Shown: piece after piece, positions 38,999 to 54,299 of the stretch
How the letters are laid out: every line of letters starts with the position of its first letter
How positions within the stretch are numbered: position 1 is the stretch's first letter
Assembly: GCA_000711775.1 (NCBI GenBank)
Contig: ARYC01017216.1
Coordinates: 1-64,000 of the forward strand
Reading direction: 5' to 3'
DNA from: Oxytricha trifallax
Lineage: Eukaryota > Ciliophora > Spirotrichea > Sporadotrichida > Oxytrichidae
Length of the DNA stretch: 64,000 nt
Notes under the pieces: generated by a model
What the model was told of the DNA's origin: nothing
Database searches by the model: none
The model's input: only the letters and a program-made list of their open reading frames with translations
Translations under genes and position numbers: made by a program

Positions 38999-40497
38999 AT
39001 TTATAATTTTTATAATTAATGTATTTATCATATAGAAATATAATTTAATAGAAATAATTAAAATCAATTCATTACAGGTTATTTTATAAATATATACTTC
39101 TAATACAAATTAAAACAAAGATAAATTAATTTAATTTAAACTAAATTATTTCTATTTCTTATAAAGTATCGTATAAAATCAGAATTAAATATTTTTATTT
39201 TATTTTAAGTTTATCAGCTGTTTTATTTTATGAAATTTTTAATATTTTTTTAATATTAATTAATTTTATTTAAATAATTTATTAATTAAATTCATCAAAT
39301 TAATATTGTTTCCTATTTCTTATACTTAATGTAGTTTTTATAATAATAATGTCGAAAATTCAAGACATCGAAATGAATCTAAACAGACATCAAGTAAAAA
39401 AAACAAATTTATAGAAAAAAACCACTATATAAATATGTAATTTTTGGAAGATTTTAATTTTTTTAATTTCATGACATGCATTGAATGTGCAAAATTTATT
39501 TTATAATGACAATTTTCAGAATTATTTTGTTCAAGAGAGAACTTATTTTTGTTATGGTATTTATTTGATGTGAAGTATGCTATTCTATGTATTTTTTATT
39601 TAAATATTATTAAAAGATGTGTGTTTGTATATCAATACCTTTACATTGCTTCCTTTACTAGATTATTGCAATAATTTTACTTTGAAGATAATATTTAATA
39701 CGATTGATATTAAAAAGAATATAAAATAATATGAGTTTTGCTATAAAAAGTAGATAATAGGAGATCTGTTTTAGCAACGTGCTTTAATTTTTCAAAACTC
39801 TTTTCTGATCCATCATAATTCGTGAATTAGAAATTAGCTTCTGTTATATTTCTACTTTATATTTTCTTTTTATTTCAATTAATTCATGAATTATATGTAT
39901 TTAGAGTAATTCTTAATTATTATTAATTTTTAAAAATTATTTTAACTAAAATATGATACTAGAACAATTTAATATAATAAAATCAATAATGAGAGAGCAT
40001 TGGACAGAATTATGGAGAAATAATATAAATTAAAGAAGGATTAGATTAGTTTATATGAGGGATTAACATATAAAATTTAAATTATAATATGTTAATGAAT
40101 CTGTAAACTTAGTTACAGTTTATATAGTTTTATTGAAATAATTAGAACTTATAAGAAATCCCGAATATTTATAAGTTAGAACTTATAAATCACTCAATTG
40201 TAAACGAATATATATTTTTATTATACCAAACTAATTTTAAATGAGTTATTTTATGATATTAAATTGTACGATCTTAACTTACAGTTTTCATAATTAAAAA
40301 CGTAATTTATTTTTTATTACTTTAGTATTTTCTATAAAATATTTCTAATAGCAAATGCATATCCACTAATAAAAAAATTTTTAAAAAATCAGACCTTTAT
40401 GTATGTGAAAAAATAAACCAATAAATATTTATTTTTTTATGTATTCAAAGAATTCAGCGACTGTGAAACATAAAATTATATCACGTATTTAATTACT
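38999..40497. other. AT-rich region, no supported gene
   Basis: Low-complexity A/T sequence; nothing recognised. Confidence 0.45.
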
Positions 40498-40558
40498 TTA
40501 ATTAATTAATCAATTAATTAATTAATTAATTAATTAATTAATTAATTAATTAATTAAT
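40498..40558. repeat. (TTAA)n microsatellite
   Basis: About fifteen tandem aatt/ttaa tetranucleotides without interruption, immediately before a gene-like fragment. Confidence 0.9.
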
Positions 40559-40559
40559 T

Positions 40560-40700
40560 GAAACAAAACAATAAATCTTGAATCTCACTAAGCTTAAGTA
40601 TCATTTAAGACGAATTGTTGAGGAGCAACAGAATGCTGAACTATCCGAGGAGGTTCCACATTCATCAGCTCAAGAACATTTAAGACAATTATAAGATTGA
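40560..40700 (+). CDS. Gene-like 3' fragment, possible BED/hAT relic
   Basis: A frame open through the microsatellite and ending at TGA 40698-40700 reads NLTKLKYHLRRIVEEQQ and then AELSEEVPHSSAQEHLRQL. Codon diversity is high for this window. The TKLKYHLRRI followed by a PxEV-like stretch is reminiscent of BED-finger regions of hAT transposases and their relatives, but the metal-binding Cys residues are not visible, so the assignment is weak. It could equally be the last exon of a host gene. Confidence 0.35.
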
Positions 40701-41158
40701 TTAAATTATAAATCAATAAAGTTAACTAATTCTCAAACTCATTCCCTTAAAACAATGATTTGGAACTTTTATATGACATTGAATCAAAATAATTATTTTT
40801 CAAATTTTAAATCTATATAGTTCATGTAAATTAATAATACTTTTATAATTGAAGGTCATGATTTAAATATAAACTTTAAATATGAAAAATATAAATAAAT
40901 TAATTATAAATTTTAAAATATAAAAACTGCTCATCTTTCTTAAGTTTCAGAACTTTTAATTATATATTAATAACCTAATAGATATCTTGGTAACAAAATT
41001 TTTTTTCTTAATTATAATTATATATTTATCATAATTTATTTAATTCACATTAATTTATACTTAATAATTGTTTTTATTATATAGTAAGTAAAAAAAATGA
41101 GTTTATGATATTATAATTAATTTATTAGAATTTATTTTAAATAAATACATAGATAATT
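40701..41158. other. AT-rich region, no supported gene
   Basis: A stretch at 40730-40870 is open in two frames without a domain. Otherwise low complexity. Confidence 0.4.
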
Positions 41159-41569
41159 TTGTAGGAATACATTCGAAATTGGAAAATTAAATGTAAATTA
41201 ATTTACAAGAATTCAAAATCGTGGCAGTTAAAGTTGGCCAATTTAAACAATCTTGGGCTCATTGGATAGAGAATTCAAAATTAGCTGGACTTTATTATTG
41301 GTGGTACTATTTTATCGCATCGAGAGAGATAACTTGACTTTAATATGAGGGTACAATTAAATGAATTTAGATAAGTTAAATTAAAGTGAAGTTATCTCGC
41401 TTCAGTGATGCAATAAAATAATACCGCCAATAGTAAAGTCCAGCTAATTTTCAATTCTCTATCGAAGGAGTCCAAGATTGTTTAAATTGGCCAACTTTAA
41501 CTGCCAATATTTTAAATTCTTGTAAATTAATTTAAATTTAATTTTCCATTTTCGAATGTATTCCTACAA
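41159..41569. mobile_element. Foldback MITE, copy B
   Basis: 411 bp, same family as 30121-30536. Ends are ttgtaggaatacattcg and its reverse complement. It is the most diverged copy: several substitutions in the arms and at the centre, a shortened spot near gcatcgagagagataac, and flanks that give TT rather than TA on both sides. Confidence 0.88.
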
Positions 41570-43545
41570 TTATATAATTTTATAAATTTTATATGGACAA
41601 ATTATAAAATATATTTTTAAGTAAGTTGTTTTTAAATTATTAAAAATATATAGCGACATAAAATATATATGTGCATAATTATTATTGATAAAATAGAAAA
41701 CAATTAGTAAAAAAAAAATTAGAAATCAATTTAAACTGCCTGTAATTAAATAATATAAATTAGATTATATTTGTGTTAGTATAAAAGAAATAAATAAGGG
41801 ACATTTTTTAATCTGCAATTACTTAATACATTACTGTATATAATTAGGTATTCTGATAATTTTTTTTAATCAATTTCCCAATTCAATTGTCATTTCGCCC
41901 ACTACTAATAAATGTTTGAAATAATTATCTTTAAAATATTTATTGGAAGGTTATATGTTATCCTGTTTATATTTAAGAAAAACAACCAGCGCAATTTAAC
42001 ATACTTAAATCTGAATATTAAAGAAATTTCTAGAAATTTATCAGGTAAAATAATTAATTCACATGAAAATAGAACTTTTACAATCAATCTATTTGAAAGG
42101 AAATACTTACTTTAAGATTTTTCAACAATAAATGGGAATGAATTCAAGGAGGTTATTCTTCCATCATTATTTTATTTTTAACATTTTAATTCCAATTTAA
42201 GTTATTATGAATATATTTCGTTGATTTATTACTTTATACAATTTTTAATTTTTAAACATATATGATCGATAATTAAAAATATAAACCTAAATCCCTTTAT
42301 GATGAGCATTATATGTGTATTGATTGATATGGGTAGTGCTGGGAGAAGATGTAGTTACTTGTTATTATTGAGGATATTTTTCATGTTAAAGTTTAAAAAT
42401 AAAAATGATTTTTTTTTTAAAGAGAATCTTTTTCCCAACCTTAGTGCAAAAATAGATAGATATATATTTGAAAACTTTCTTAAAATATGCTAAATTTTTA
42501 CATTATTCTTTTATTTTTTCATTTTTTATAAAAGATTATTTTAGTCAATCATTTTAGAGAAACAAAATATTTCGTTTATTAATAACTTTATATGAATGAG
42601 CTAAAAATATTTGAAAAATAAAGTATAAAAATATCATACTCTTATTGTATGCTATAAAATAGAGTTGAATTACACTTTTAAATGCTTATTTTAATTATTT
42701 GAAACCAAGGTTTTTTTTAAATCAATACAATATTAAAAATAAATGAGATATGAAATTTTTTTAATTAATATTTTATCCATTTGACCAAATAGTTTTAAAA
42801 TGATAAAAGTATTTGACTCTCTTAATATAATGTTTTAACAAATAAATTATACATAAAGCGCCTATTAAATATAGGTATATTGTAGTAGTTTAAATAAAAG
42901 TCTATTATGAAGATATATATTGATGATTTAAGCAATTTTAAAGAAGAATTTACATATTGGCTGTAAGTGGCATTCTCTTTCCACCTTTTAGTAGAGTATT
43001 TTGCTAAAATATATTCAAACTTGTTATTTTAGTTATTTTAATAAATGTTTTGATATTTATACATAAAGGTCTCCTAAAAAAATGATTTAAAGATAATTTG
43101 TGAAATTTGTTTGTCTGACTTTTATATATTTTGGTAATATTTTCCGTCACTATTGCATATTAAATATAATTAAATCTTAGTTACCTACTTACTTTAGTAT
43201 TTTATATAATTAATTTGTGGTAATCTTAAATATATTAAATTAAATCCAATCTCTCTAAATATTTATTTTAAATTTAGATTTTTCTGTGAGATTATATTAG
43301 TTTTAAAACAATAACTCAATATCACTAGTATTTTTTTAAAAATCTATACTTTATTAAAAAGCTCAGCTATATTATTTAATAGTTCTTAAAATAAGGATTG
43401 ATTTGTAAAATCAAGTCGCTTTCTTATATATTATATTTTTTTTATGTTTATCTATTTTCTTTTGAAAATAGTATATCAAATTCTAAAATTTATTTATATG
43501 ATTCTGAGGTAGCTACTTATAGCTACGTAATTCTTCAGTAATTTA
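41570..43545. other. AT-rich region, chance-length ORFs only
   Basis: An open frame from 41912 through about 42265 in the ciliate code (ends near ...FLIFKHI) has a mildly gene-like centre at 41985-42160 but is otherwise low complexity. No domain recognised. 42299-42493 is similar and weaker. Confidence 0.35.
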
Positions 43546-43722
<177 letters not shown>

Positions 43723-46649
43723 AATTTTATAATACATTTAAGAATTATGTCAATAATTCTATATATTAATAAATCTTTAAAAATAAATTCATTTTATTAT
43801 AAATCTAATATACAATTTTTCTATTACATACAAATATCTTTAATAATCGATAATATATTTTAAAAATATTTATTTATAAATATTTTTTTATATCATAATT
43901 TGATGATCTGTTTGGAATTTTTTTGAATAAACATGTGGTTGCTTTCCTTAATTTAGAAACCATTCGGGTGAGTAATTATTTTCTTTAACTTTAAATATAA
44001 TTAAATAATATATATTTTTAGTAATAGATAATAATATTTATACATTTTTATCAGTCAGTTAATTATATATAATGTTGTTTAATGTTTATTATTAAAATGT
44101 AATTATTAATTTACAAAATATATATACAAAAAATAATATTTTGAGCAAAGTGATTGATCTTTTAATTGCTAAATTAGTTAAGTTTTTATTTACTATAAAT
44201 ACATTTATAGTTTTATCAATTGTGGGGAAGTATTATATTTCTAAGAAATGAATATTGTATTTGAATTATACAAAAAAGCTTATCTTTATTTATTTTGAAA
44301 TAATATAATACTATAAAAATTATAAAAATTAATTATAGACAGAGATAATTAAATATTTCACTAATTTAATTAAAACGTTGGTAATTTATGCTGAAGGAAT
44401 AATAAAGCATAATAAAGTATAATAAGAATAATTAGTCAGGATCACGTTTTTGAATTAAATTCAACTTAATATATTGAAGACTCAATCCCTGTATAAAATA
44501 ATTATATATAAATAAATAATTCATAATTCATATTCAATTGATATAAATATATAATAATTTCAATAATGCTGTGATGTTTAATTAAAAGTTTTAATTTAAT
44601 ATTATTTTGAAAAAATTAATGCAACAAAATTCTATATTTAAAAATAAAGTTATTAATAAAAAAAGCTAGTTGTTATAAAATTAAATTTTTTAAATAGAAA
44701 ATGAGAATTAAATAAAAATAATAGTCTTACCTTCAAATATATTAAAATAATCTTATACATTTGCAAATATATAGTGAAAGTTATAATAATTTAAATAATA
44801 AATTAACTTAAAAACAAAAAGCAAAAATAATTATAATTTATGTTATGTAATTAAATATAATTCAATGAATACTGATTTATTTATATTTCAAAAACATTTT
44901 TTAAAATTTAGAATCAAGATTTTAATATTTGTATAGCCTTATAAATTAAAAAAACAAAAGTTTATTTTTTTATCTTTTTAAATTAGGTAACAATTTGATT
45001 TTTTGCCTATCTTTTTTAACTAAAAATCAATATTTTAATTAAAATTAAAATTTATTTAAAAAATAATGAATTAGCTTTCATTAGGTCAAAAAGATTAATT
45101 TCTTTTTTGCAATAAAGTAATAACTTAATTTAAGAAATATATAAATAAATGGAACTCAATCAATTAAATTATTTTAAAATTAATTTATTTTAACAGGTTA
45201 AAAGAAATGCAGATGTCATTTATCGAAGAAACTATTCGATATTTAACTTAATTTTTTTTTCCTCATTTTTTTCAAAATCATATATAGTAGTATCTATAAT
45301 AATTAATTATTTTTAAAAAAATTAAAATTTAATTCCATAAATATTTAATAAATTGATATAATTTTTTATAGTTCTTTTTTTTCTTAGTAAATTAAGAAAA
45401 ATTCATAGCAATGTCATAAAACTTTAAAAATAATAAATTTATTATAAATTAACAATAATAAATTAAAATAGTATTATTCTAAAAATAGAATTTTACATTT
45501 AATTAATAATAGCTTGAATCATAGTTTTTAATAAATAAAAATATATGATTGGGAATCATTATTGATAAAATACAAAAGATCGGGAAATTATTTCTTGTAA
45601 AATGCAAAAACTGTATTGAATTATATATTAATGAATTAAAATTTATCTTTAAAATGTAAAAAATGCCTTAAAGTGAGATTGTATTATGTACAAAATGAGT
45701 AAAAATCTACTGGTAATGACTTATAATTTTTATATCTTAATTATATACTCAAAGTTAAAAAACAATTGTTAATGGTCAGATATAGTATAAAATGCTAGAA
45801 TTGATTCTTAATTTATTTATATCCTGAAATGTTGATTTATACTGCTCTAAAAAATATTTAAACTCTATCGCAGTTTTATTATATATCATAAGAAGTTAGT
45901 AAAAGTGATTTTATGAACAAGTAAATTGACAATCTTTCCAATCATAAGTCTTGTCATTGAATAGTAAAATGTTTCATACTTACTTATGTTTTGTAATGTA
46001 GGAGTCTCAACTTGTGCCTTCAGTAACTATCGCCTTGAAACTGTAAAACACAAATCCATTTTAAGTATTATCTTTAAATTTCTAATATATTACGTTATTT
46101 TAGATTAATTTAAACAATTTTTTATTTTGAAAATAAATTTTCAACATATACTCGAAGAAATATTTTTTAATCCTTATAATTTTTGCTCAAAAACATTTAA
46201 CTTTAATATATTATTGGAATTAGTATTTATTAATCAGAAGATAAAAAAACCAAAAAGGATACCTTATATTCAATTTTTTCAATAAATAGTTGTTAAAATT
46301 AGTATAAAAATAGTTTTTTATTTATTTATTTTTACAAGCCTCTGTGTGAATATTATTATATTTATATATCAGTAAATAATATTTATTATCTGTGAGGTGG
46401 CATTACTTTATCCAATATTACATGATTAATTTTGGCGATTTCATCAATTTCTATGACATTCTGATCATCTCTTCATATTTTCCTGATTTATTTATAATTT
46501 CAGGCTCAACTAGATTAATCTCAATAGTTAATTAGATATTATATTACCATTATAAAGGTCAAATAATAATAGTTCATTAACCCTATTTGATAGAGCTTAT
46601 CGACTTACATTATCTTATTTTCAATAAAATTTATAATAAATAAATTATA
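43723..46649. other. AT-rich region, no supported gene
   Basis: Low-complexity A/T sequence. A few less AT-rich bases around 45990-46050 are too short to interpret. Confidence 0.45.
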
Positions 46650-46686
46650 TATATATATATATATATAATATATATATATATATATA
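46650..46686. repeat. (TA)n microsatellite
   Basis: Alternating TA dinucleotides with a single interruption. Confidence 0.9.
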
Positions 46687-48147
46687 GATATTCATTACAA
46701 AAAATATTTATAAGGATTATTTCTATTTATTATTAAAAATCTTAGAAATAATTCAAATAATTGATTTTCTTTTATGATACTTTATATAATTTATAATATA
46801 GTATATCAAATTAATTTTTATAATTAATTACATTGAAAAATAAAGATAATAATATATAATTAATTATATATATTTGTTTATATAAACATAATTCAATTTT
46901 ATTATATAAAGTATATTGATGAAAAATTAACAATTCTAGTATAATAAAAGATTGGAAAATTTTAATATTTTTTTTATCTATATTTAACATACTAATTTGA
47001 AGATAGGATTCTAAATCATCAAACAAGACTATTAATACTTCTATAAATAATTAAAATAGATGAAAATTAAATAAAAACAATATCAATTTAATCTTTTTTG
47101 GAGATCAGTGATGTTAGGGAATATAAATCTTTGATTAAAACTAAGGAATAAATCTACTCTTATTGTAGTTATACATTTGAATTAAAAAAAATTATTATAA
47201 TTTATATAAATTGTTTTTTAAATAAAATGGAATTTTACTTTGTCAGAAACAAGAAATTATTGTAATTCTCTATATAGATAATTTAAAAAATCAGCTGTAG
47301 ACTTTATTGTTTGTGTTTATATTTTAACTCAAACTAGATAAAGTAGGTTTTATTTTAGGTGACTTATTTGATAATTTTAATACCAAAATTTATAGGCTTG
47401 CTATTTCGCTATACGAATGAGATAAATTATATCTTCAAATTTAAACCCAGCAGATTTTAATTTTTCCATTAAACAAGTAACATTAAGATTTAAAAATTAA
47501 CTTAATTAAATTATAATTATTATTTTATTTAACAAGAATTATTTTCCATAATAAATTATGTTCCATAAAATAATAAAAAATAATAATAATACATTAAGTA
47601 ATATAAAATAAATATATTTTTATATTTGTTTATAAAATAGTACATTTAAATATACTCAATATAATAATTAATGATATATGAATTTTAAATTCTAAAAATT
47701 GATTAGAATATCTAATATATTCTTTCCTTTTTATTTTGATTACAATTAGCATTAAGTTTAATTATTTTTTTCCATTTATTTTTTTTATTTGAAATATAAT
47801 ATAATTTAACTTTATATACTTAAATAATTATCCTTATTATAAAATATAAAATTATTATTATTAGATCTTAAAGGTAATAACTTCTTAGGTTTGAATTATT
47901 ATGATTGTGAGATTAAGGTCTGTGTCAACTTGGATCTCTCTCAAATTTTTAAATCAGGGCTTAAAATTTTTTATATATAATTTTGAAATTATAATAAATT
48001 TATTGAGATTTTTTGTTATAGAATTAGACTCTACAGTTTTTTCTTGGATTTAAACAAAACGTGTAAATTAATGTTTAATATTAACATAAATAATTGATTG
48101 ATTTTCAAAAATGTAGATTTGAATTTTAAATATAAATAATTTTTTCA
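46687..48147. other. AT-rich region, no supported gene
   Basis: Low-complexity A/T sequence; the minus-strand frame at 46811-47026 is compositionally noise. Confidence 0.45.
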
Positions 48148-48599
48148 TCAGTATAGTTAAACTGAAAGTATATTTTAAAGTTTTTTAATAAAATAAGCAA
48201 AACCTGACTTATTAGCGTGAGCGAAGGAAACATACTCCCAATATAGAGAAGAAATATAAATTTTCATGTTAAATTCTTCAAAGCTTAATTATGATTTCTT
48301 CAAGACTTTAGGATATCATTCCTAACAGAAAATTCTTAAATACAGACAGTTTCAATTTCTTGAATCTTTTCGTTGAGTAGACTTTAATTTATATTTTCGA
48401 ATGTTTCATAAAATATGATCTGTAATTGAAAGGTGTATTGCTTTTCTTCACTGGTCATGTCCAAATATTAAGTGATAAGTGATCGTTTTTTCTAAGCTAA
48501 TACTGCTGCTGTTTTTTAATTTGTTAGAGAACTCTTGGAACTGTACATCTCTTTTATAAGTTCCGAATGATGAATATTATTTAAATTTAGATTTATTAT
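48148..48599 (-). CDS. Unknown spliced gene, 3' part
   Basis: Not recognised. On the minus strand an exon at 48599-48327 (91 codons) is followed by a 29-nt GT..AG intron (48326-48298) and a terminal exon 48297-48148 ending in TGA. The splice is phase 0 and keeps frame. Recognisable stretches are LAQKKRSLITQYLDMTSEEK, LLNEKIQEIETVCIQEFS and, after the intron, LYWEYVSFAHANKSGF. TAA codons sit at Gln positions. The same DNA is also open in a second frame, so the call rests on codon quality and the neat short intron. A possible acceptor at 48600-48601 suggests more exons upstream, toward 48.8 kb. Confidence 0.45.
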
Positions 48600-51500
48600 C
48601 TATTATATAAACACTATGTTATTATTTTCTTTTTGCCAATGATAAAATTGAATATAATTTCATTCTTAATAAATTGAAAATTATATTCTTAATTATTAAT
48701 AAATTCAATATGTACTCAATTTCTACAGAGAAAGAGTATACTTAAGACAGTTGTGGGCTCACAAGAATTCATTATTTTGATTGAATTGTTAAAGAATTAA
48801 TTGAAATAGAATCAATGATGAGACAACCAGAGAGATTGTACAGATCAGATGATTTAAATAATATTAAAAGGGCTTGACCCTTATATGCTTTAAAGCTTTT
48901 TGATCGGGGGTCCCCAGAGACCTCAATGTGCTCAAATTATTATTATTATTATTATTATAAATTCAATTTTAAAATTTACAATTCATTGAATTTTATAATA
49001 CTGCTTATTTTTTCTTTCTCCTTAACTTTTTTATTTTCTTCAATTCTTAAACCTATTTATAAAAATAATTTGACAATTAGACTCTAGAGGATTTATGCTT
49101 TAAATCTTAATTAATTTAAGATTGGTGAAAAATGACCATATATTGAATTTTTCAAGAGTAAAATTGTAACAAGATGTTATAGATTATCGGGGGAAAAAAA
49201 GCTTAGGTAGACATCCATTTTCCAGCAAATAAAATGATAAATTCTCTCTTAATTGAGAATAGAGGTGAGATTAATTTTTGATAATTTAAAGCTTTTTATT
49301 ATACTGCTTTAAATTTATAAAATAAAATTTATTAATAACTTCTAATTGGTCCAAATTTTTATATGTTATGCCAAGTTGTTTTTTATGCATATTTTATAAA
49401 ATATGCAAATTGACATTGAGTATAGAATTTCATGAATACATGCATTGTCTTCTCGCTTAGAGATCATAACTTCCCTTATTTTAAAATATTAAAATTATTA
49501 TTTACAAATTTATATTTATAATGTTTAAATATACTATAAGTTTATATATTCATTTATGCATATGAAAATTTTTATTATATTTTCTAAAAATATCATATTA
49601 TATAAATTAATTAGATCATTTATAAAAATATAAAAAGTATGAATAAATAATTATCTTATTTTATATTTAAATCATTTTTTTCTGTGGTTAAGAATAATAG
49701 TTCTTTTTTTTAACAAGAATTAAAGGCATCACTTCCTAAAGATAATTTTAGTTAGCAATGTTTAACCTTAGGTAAAAATTTAAATATAATTAATAAGTGG
49801 CTTATGTTTAAGGATAAACAAACTTCATTTTACTAAATTCATCTAGCAATTTGTGATATGAATACTTTTGAATGAATTGTGAGGCACCTGATTTTTATTT
49901 TGAAATTATGATGTTAAGAAATCATGAAAAACTCTGTAATTCTTTTAAATTTGATCTTATAATGACAAAACTCACAATTAAAACAATTAAGATTAAATTA
50001 TTTGATAAAAAGTTATGAAATAAATAACTTTCCAAGTATAGTCTCTTTTTTTCTATGGTATAATTATTCTTAAGGTAAAAATTATTTTTCTTTTATTTTC
50101 ATTAATTGGCATCATAATTCATTCATTTCAATGTAAAAATAGAAATTATAATAAAGTAGCTCTTTATAGAGTAATATTAAACTCAAGATGTTTAACATGA
50201 GGTTAAAAAATCCAATAAGCTTTACGATACATCATCTCTTTAATGAGAAGGGGGCGGCTGAAAATAAAAGAATTTATATGAAAATTAATATCTTTGATTT
50301 ACTGATAAAGTGTTGTTCTTACAATGGAAATTAAAGATATTATAAATAACATGATACATGGAAGTGATATAAGTACTCAAATTTCCAATAAATAGCTGTT
50401 TAATATAAATCAATCTTTATAATTTATATTTTTTTTTTCATTTACAGAATAATATCAAACAATTTAAATATTTATCTATCATTAAAATTAATCCCAAATT
50501 TATTAAAGCAATTCCTAAACTTATTATATTTAAATATTATAAATATAATCCTGACATTAAATTTATATAAAAAATAAACTTCTTAAGAACTCTTAGAAAT
50601 TTAAAAAAATGCTACTTTAATAAGTTTTATCAAAAATAAAAATTCACCTTAGTCAAAAATAATCTTGATAAGAATATTATTCTAATAATATACTGCAAAA
50701 ATTTTCAGAACTATTGATTTTTTACAGATTAAATAAAAATATTTTTAATTTATCATATTCATGAGTGAAAAATAATATATTGATTTAGTGGCGAAGTAAA
50801 AATCAAAAGCAATAAATATATCTTAATTATTTTTAATTTATATTATTTAATTTATTTTGTTTAATAAATAAGCCTTAGATTAAATATAAACAACATACTT
50901 ATTTATTTTTTTTAAAAAAATAAATATTAAGGTCTCTAATCTGATGAAGATTCAGAGTAGCTAGTAAAATTTTCGGGGTATATATATAAAAATTATATAA
51001 TAATTTTAAATTCAAGAAAGATGCAAGTTTAAAAAAAGAACTGCTAGACATTTTGATTGAAAAATAAAGTACTGATTTTATAAGTCAAAACAATTATTTA
51101 TTCGTATGTGAATAAATAAAATCATTAAATAATAAAAATGCAAGAAAAAAGTAAAATTTTCTCAAATTTGATATATTTTATTCTTCTAAATTTATTTGAA
51201 AAAAATTTTTATTAATATATTAATTATAAAATTTTAAATTAATTTATAAATTTTATTTACTTATATGAATGTTAATTTCTTAAAAAAATAATTATTTATA
51301 AATTTAAGTTATTTTTTGTTTGATTTATATCTTATACTATTTATTTCATCTACTTAGTATTATTTATTCATTTTTAAATTGTTTAGATGCTAATTTTCAG
51401 TGAGCATTTAATTTTTTGACCATTAACAAATTGCTTTATCAAAAAATTGACATATTTTCAAACATTTAATGCCGATTACTATTAATTATTTGATTTACTA

Positions 51501-54299
51501 AAAAGTAAATTTAGTTCTCTCTTTATAATTTTACAAAAAGTTGTATATAAAAATAATTTTGGAATTTCATGAATTATTAATCACATAAAAAAAACTCACA
51601 TTAAAAAAGCAAATGATGCACATTATTTTTATATAGCAAGAAATAAAAATTATACATAAATTTTACTATAAGCTCTGCTACCTCCGCATTTTTAATATTA
51701 GACATTTTTACTTTTATTGTATTAAATTATATTCAGCCATCTATCTTCTAAATCTTATATTAATCCTTATATATATGATATATAATTGTATTTTTTTAAC
51801 TTAAATTCTTAAAAAGCCAAGTAAGACTATCATTTTTATGAATTAACTTTTTAAACATTAAGTTAAATTATATTATAGTTTTTATTAAATATTATAAATT
51901 ATATTCATTAATATTAGTAATTAAATTAAAAAATATAATGATTTACTTTATATTATCATTATATAATTCATAAATAAAAAGATATGAGCATTATAATTTA
52001 ATACTATTCAAAAGCCTAATTAAAAACATCTATTTATACTAAGTATAATTCATAACTGCATTAAATAAAAAGAATTTAATTTAAAGATAAAATATTAATA
52101 GTAAAACTTTCTTATTTTTTTCTATTTCTCTATATATTAAATAAATTTATTATGGTATATTCATTTAAGAAATTATTAAAAGAATTGTTTAAAATATATT
52201 ATTCTTATTAGATATATAGTTATATTTAATTTTCTAATCCCGTATTGTAGTCTTCAGAATATTATTCGATTCTAATTAAATGGTAATTATTTGATTATTA
52301 GCTAATAAAACAATAAAGTTTGAATATTCAGGTAATTTTGTGGCTTATTTAATTAAAATTTAATATATAATATTAAAAAATATTTTAATCTAAATAATTT
52401 AAGTAACAATATTTAACATATTATCAATATATAGTTATTTTGAATAACTAAAATTATATTTTAATTTATAATTATAAGCAAATATAAAATTAATCAATTT
52501 TTTAATATTTTACATTATAAAATTATCTTTATTTATCATGATTCTAAGTAAAGATCATCAGATTGATTGACGTTAAATTAAATAGATAATGAATGTTGAA
52601 TAAATTAGAATATCATAAGTGGTTTTTTATTATCTTATTAAACTATAAATGAAAATTTGAACAAACTCATTCTAATTAATTATTATTAAATAACTTAATA
52701 TGAATTTATTAAAGAAGCAAGCTTTAATAAAAATAATAAATGACTGATTCTTTTTTTTATAATTAATATTTCCATCATCGCCAGGATTTATATAATATTA
52801 AAATATGCTTAATCATATAGATAAATGTGTTTTGAAACCTAAATATTTGATTGTTGTAAATATTTTTCTTTAAAATTGTTAATTATTTTTATATGTTTTT
52901 ACTAATTTTAATTCTAAAACATGGCTTTAATGATTACTGTAAATATTAATTTTAACTTTTCTTAAATTAAATGATATGTTAACTGTAACTGTAACTTTAA
53001 TTTAATGTAATTTAAGTTATTATTTAAGAAATAAATATATTTACTCATATCTTTTTATTGAAATTTAAATATTTTTTATAGCCCCATGATAATTAGACTT
53101 TTAAATTGAACTAATTAAAATGTGAGTCTAGATAAAAATAACATTTAATCATATAATCCATTAAAACTCCAAAACACTTTTAATGAATTTGATAGATTTG
53201 TTATGTTTGAGAGTCTTATTATTAAATTGATAATAAATTGATGGTATAAATTTCAAAAATCTAAGGCTAAGAAAGAGTTCCAATTTTCATAAAATCGAGA
53301 CTTATAAATAGAAGAAGGAATTTATGAACTGGTTATTATTTTGTAATAATATACAATTTTAAATAGTATAATTATGTTATTGAATTGAGATGTCATGAAG
53401 GTGTTTGATTTATAGCTAACTGAGATAAATATTAAAATTAAATAATGATTTATAGGGGTTTAAGGACTAGATCTAATAAAGAGGAAAAATTATTTTATGC
53501 ACCGACTTTGGACTTGATGATGTTTTTCGCAAAATAATTTACATTGACTAAGCCCCCCCCCTTATCTATTTATAATCATAATTTATTATTTTATATATAA
53601 AATTGATTTCATAATATTTTAAAAATTAGGTACATTAATTGATTTTACAATTGATATAGACCTATTTAGTTTAACATTTATAAACACTAATGAAAAATTT
53701 CTATATAACATGTATAAATTTTTCAAATATGAATGAATATTTGTATTGTTAATAATATATTTCTATAAGAATATATTCACTTTATATAAAAAATCTTATT
53801 TTAAATTTAACTAAACAAAATATAAATCAAGTTAACATTTCAGATAGTAATTATTTTTATTTTTTCATTCATTAAATGATTTGTTTATTTAAACCAATAA
53901 TTGAAATATTTTTATATTAACTGTAAATTACACTATCATATTAGAATTCAGTAGAATAATAGCTGTTTAACTTTCAGAATTAACTGTAGATACTCAGCTC
54001 ATAAATAAATCAAAGACATTTTGTATAATAATTAAATATATATAAAACAAATTCGCAAATAAAAAGTAATTTTATTATAAGTTTGAGTAAATTAATTAAA
54101 TAAAAATAGTAAATAATAAGTTTATTTAAAATAAAAACTGATATCAATACAATATTAAATAAAATAAGACTTAAATAATTCTTAAAATAAGAATTATTAT
54201 TCTAATTAGTAATATTTATATATAATATTTTAATTTTAAATCTTTATTATTTCATCAATATTTTTAGGTCTAATTAGGTATTTCTTGACCTATTTGGTA
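48600..54299. other. AT-rich region with small unexplained islands
   Basis: Mostly low complexity. A GC patch at about 48835-48925 ends in gatcgggggtccccagag, which weakly resembles the end of the short element at 38815 (atgatcggggtctcc on its minus strand). (ATT)n lies at about 48938-48958. A nine-C run lies near 53554-53562, beside a short gene-like stretch (CTDFGLDDVFRKIIYID, plus strand). No gene is supported. Confidence 0.4.

Noticed and set aside
46811-47026. Minus-strand 71-codon ORF
   Set aside because: Composition and codon use are those of AT-rich noise; TGA-only stops make such ORFs common.
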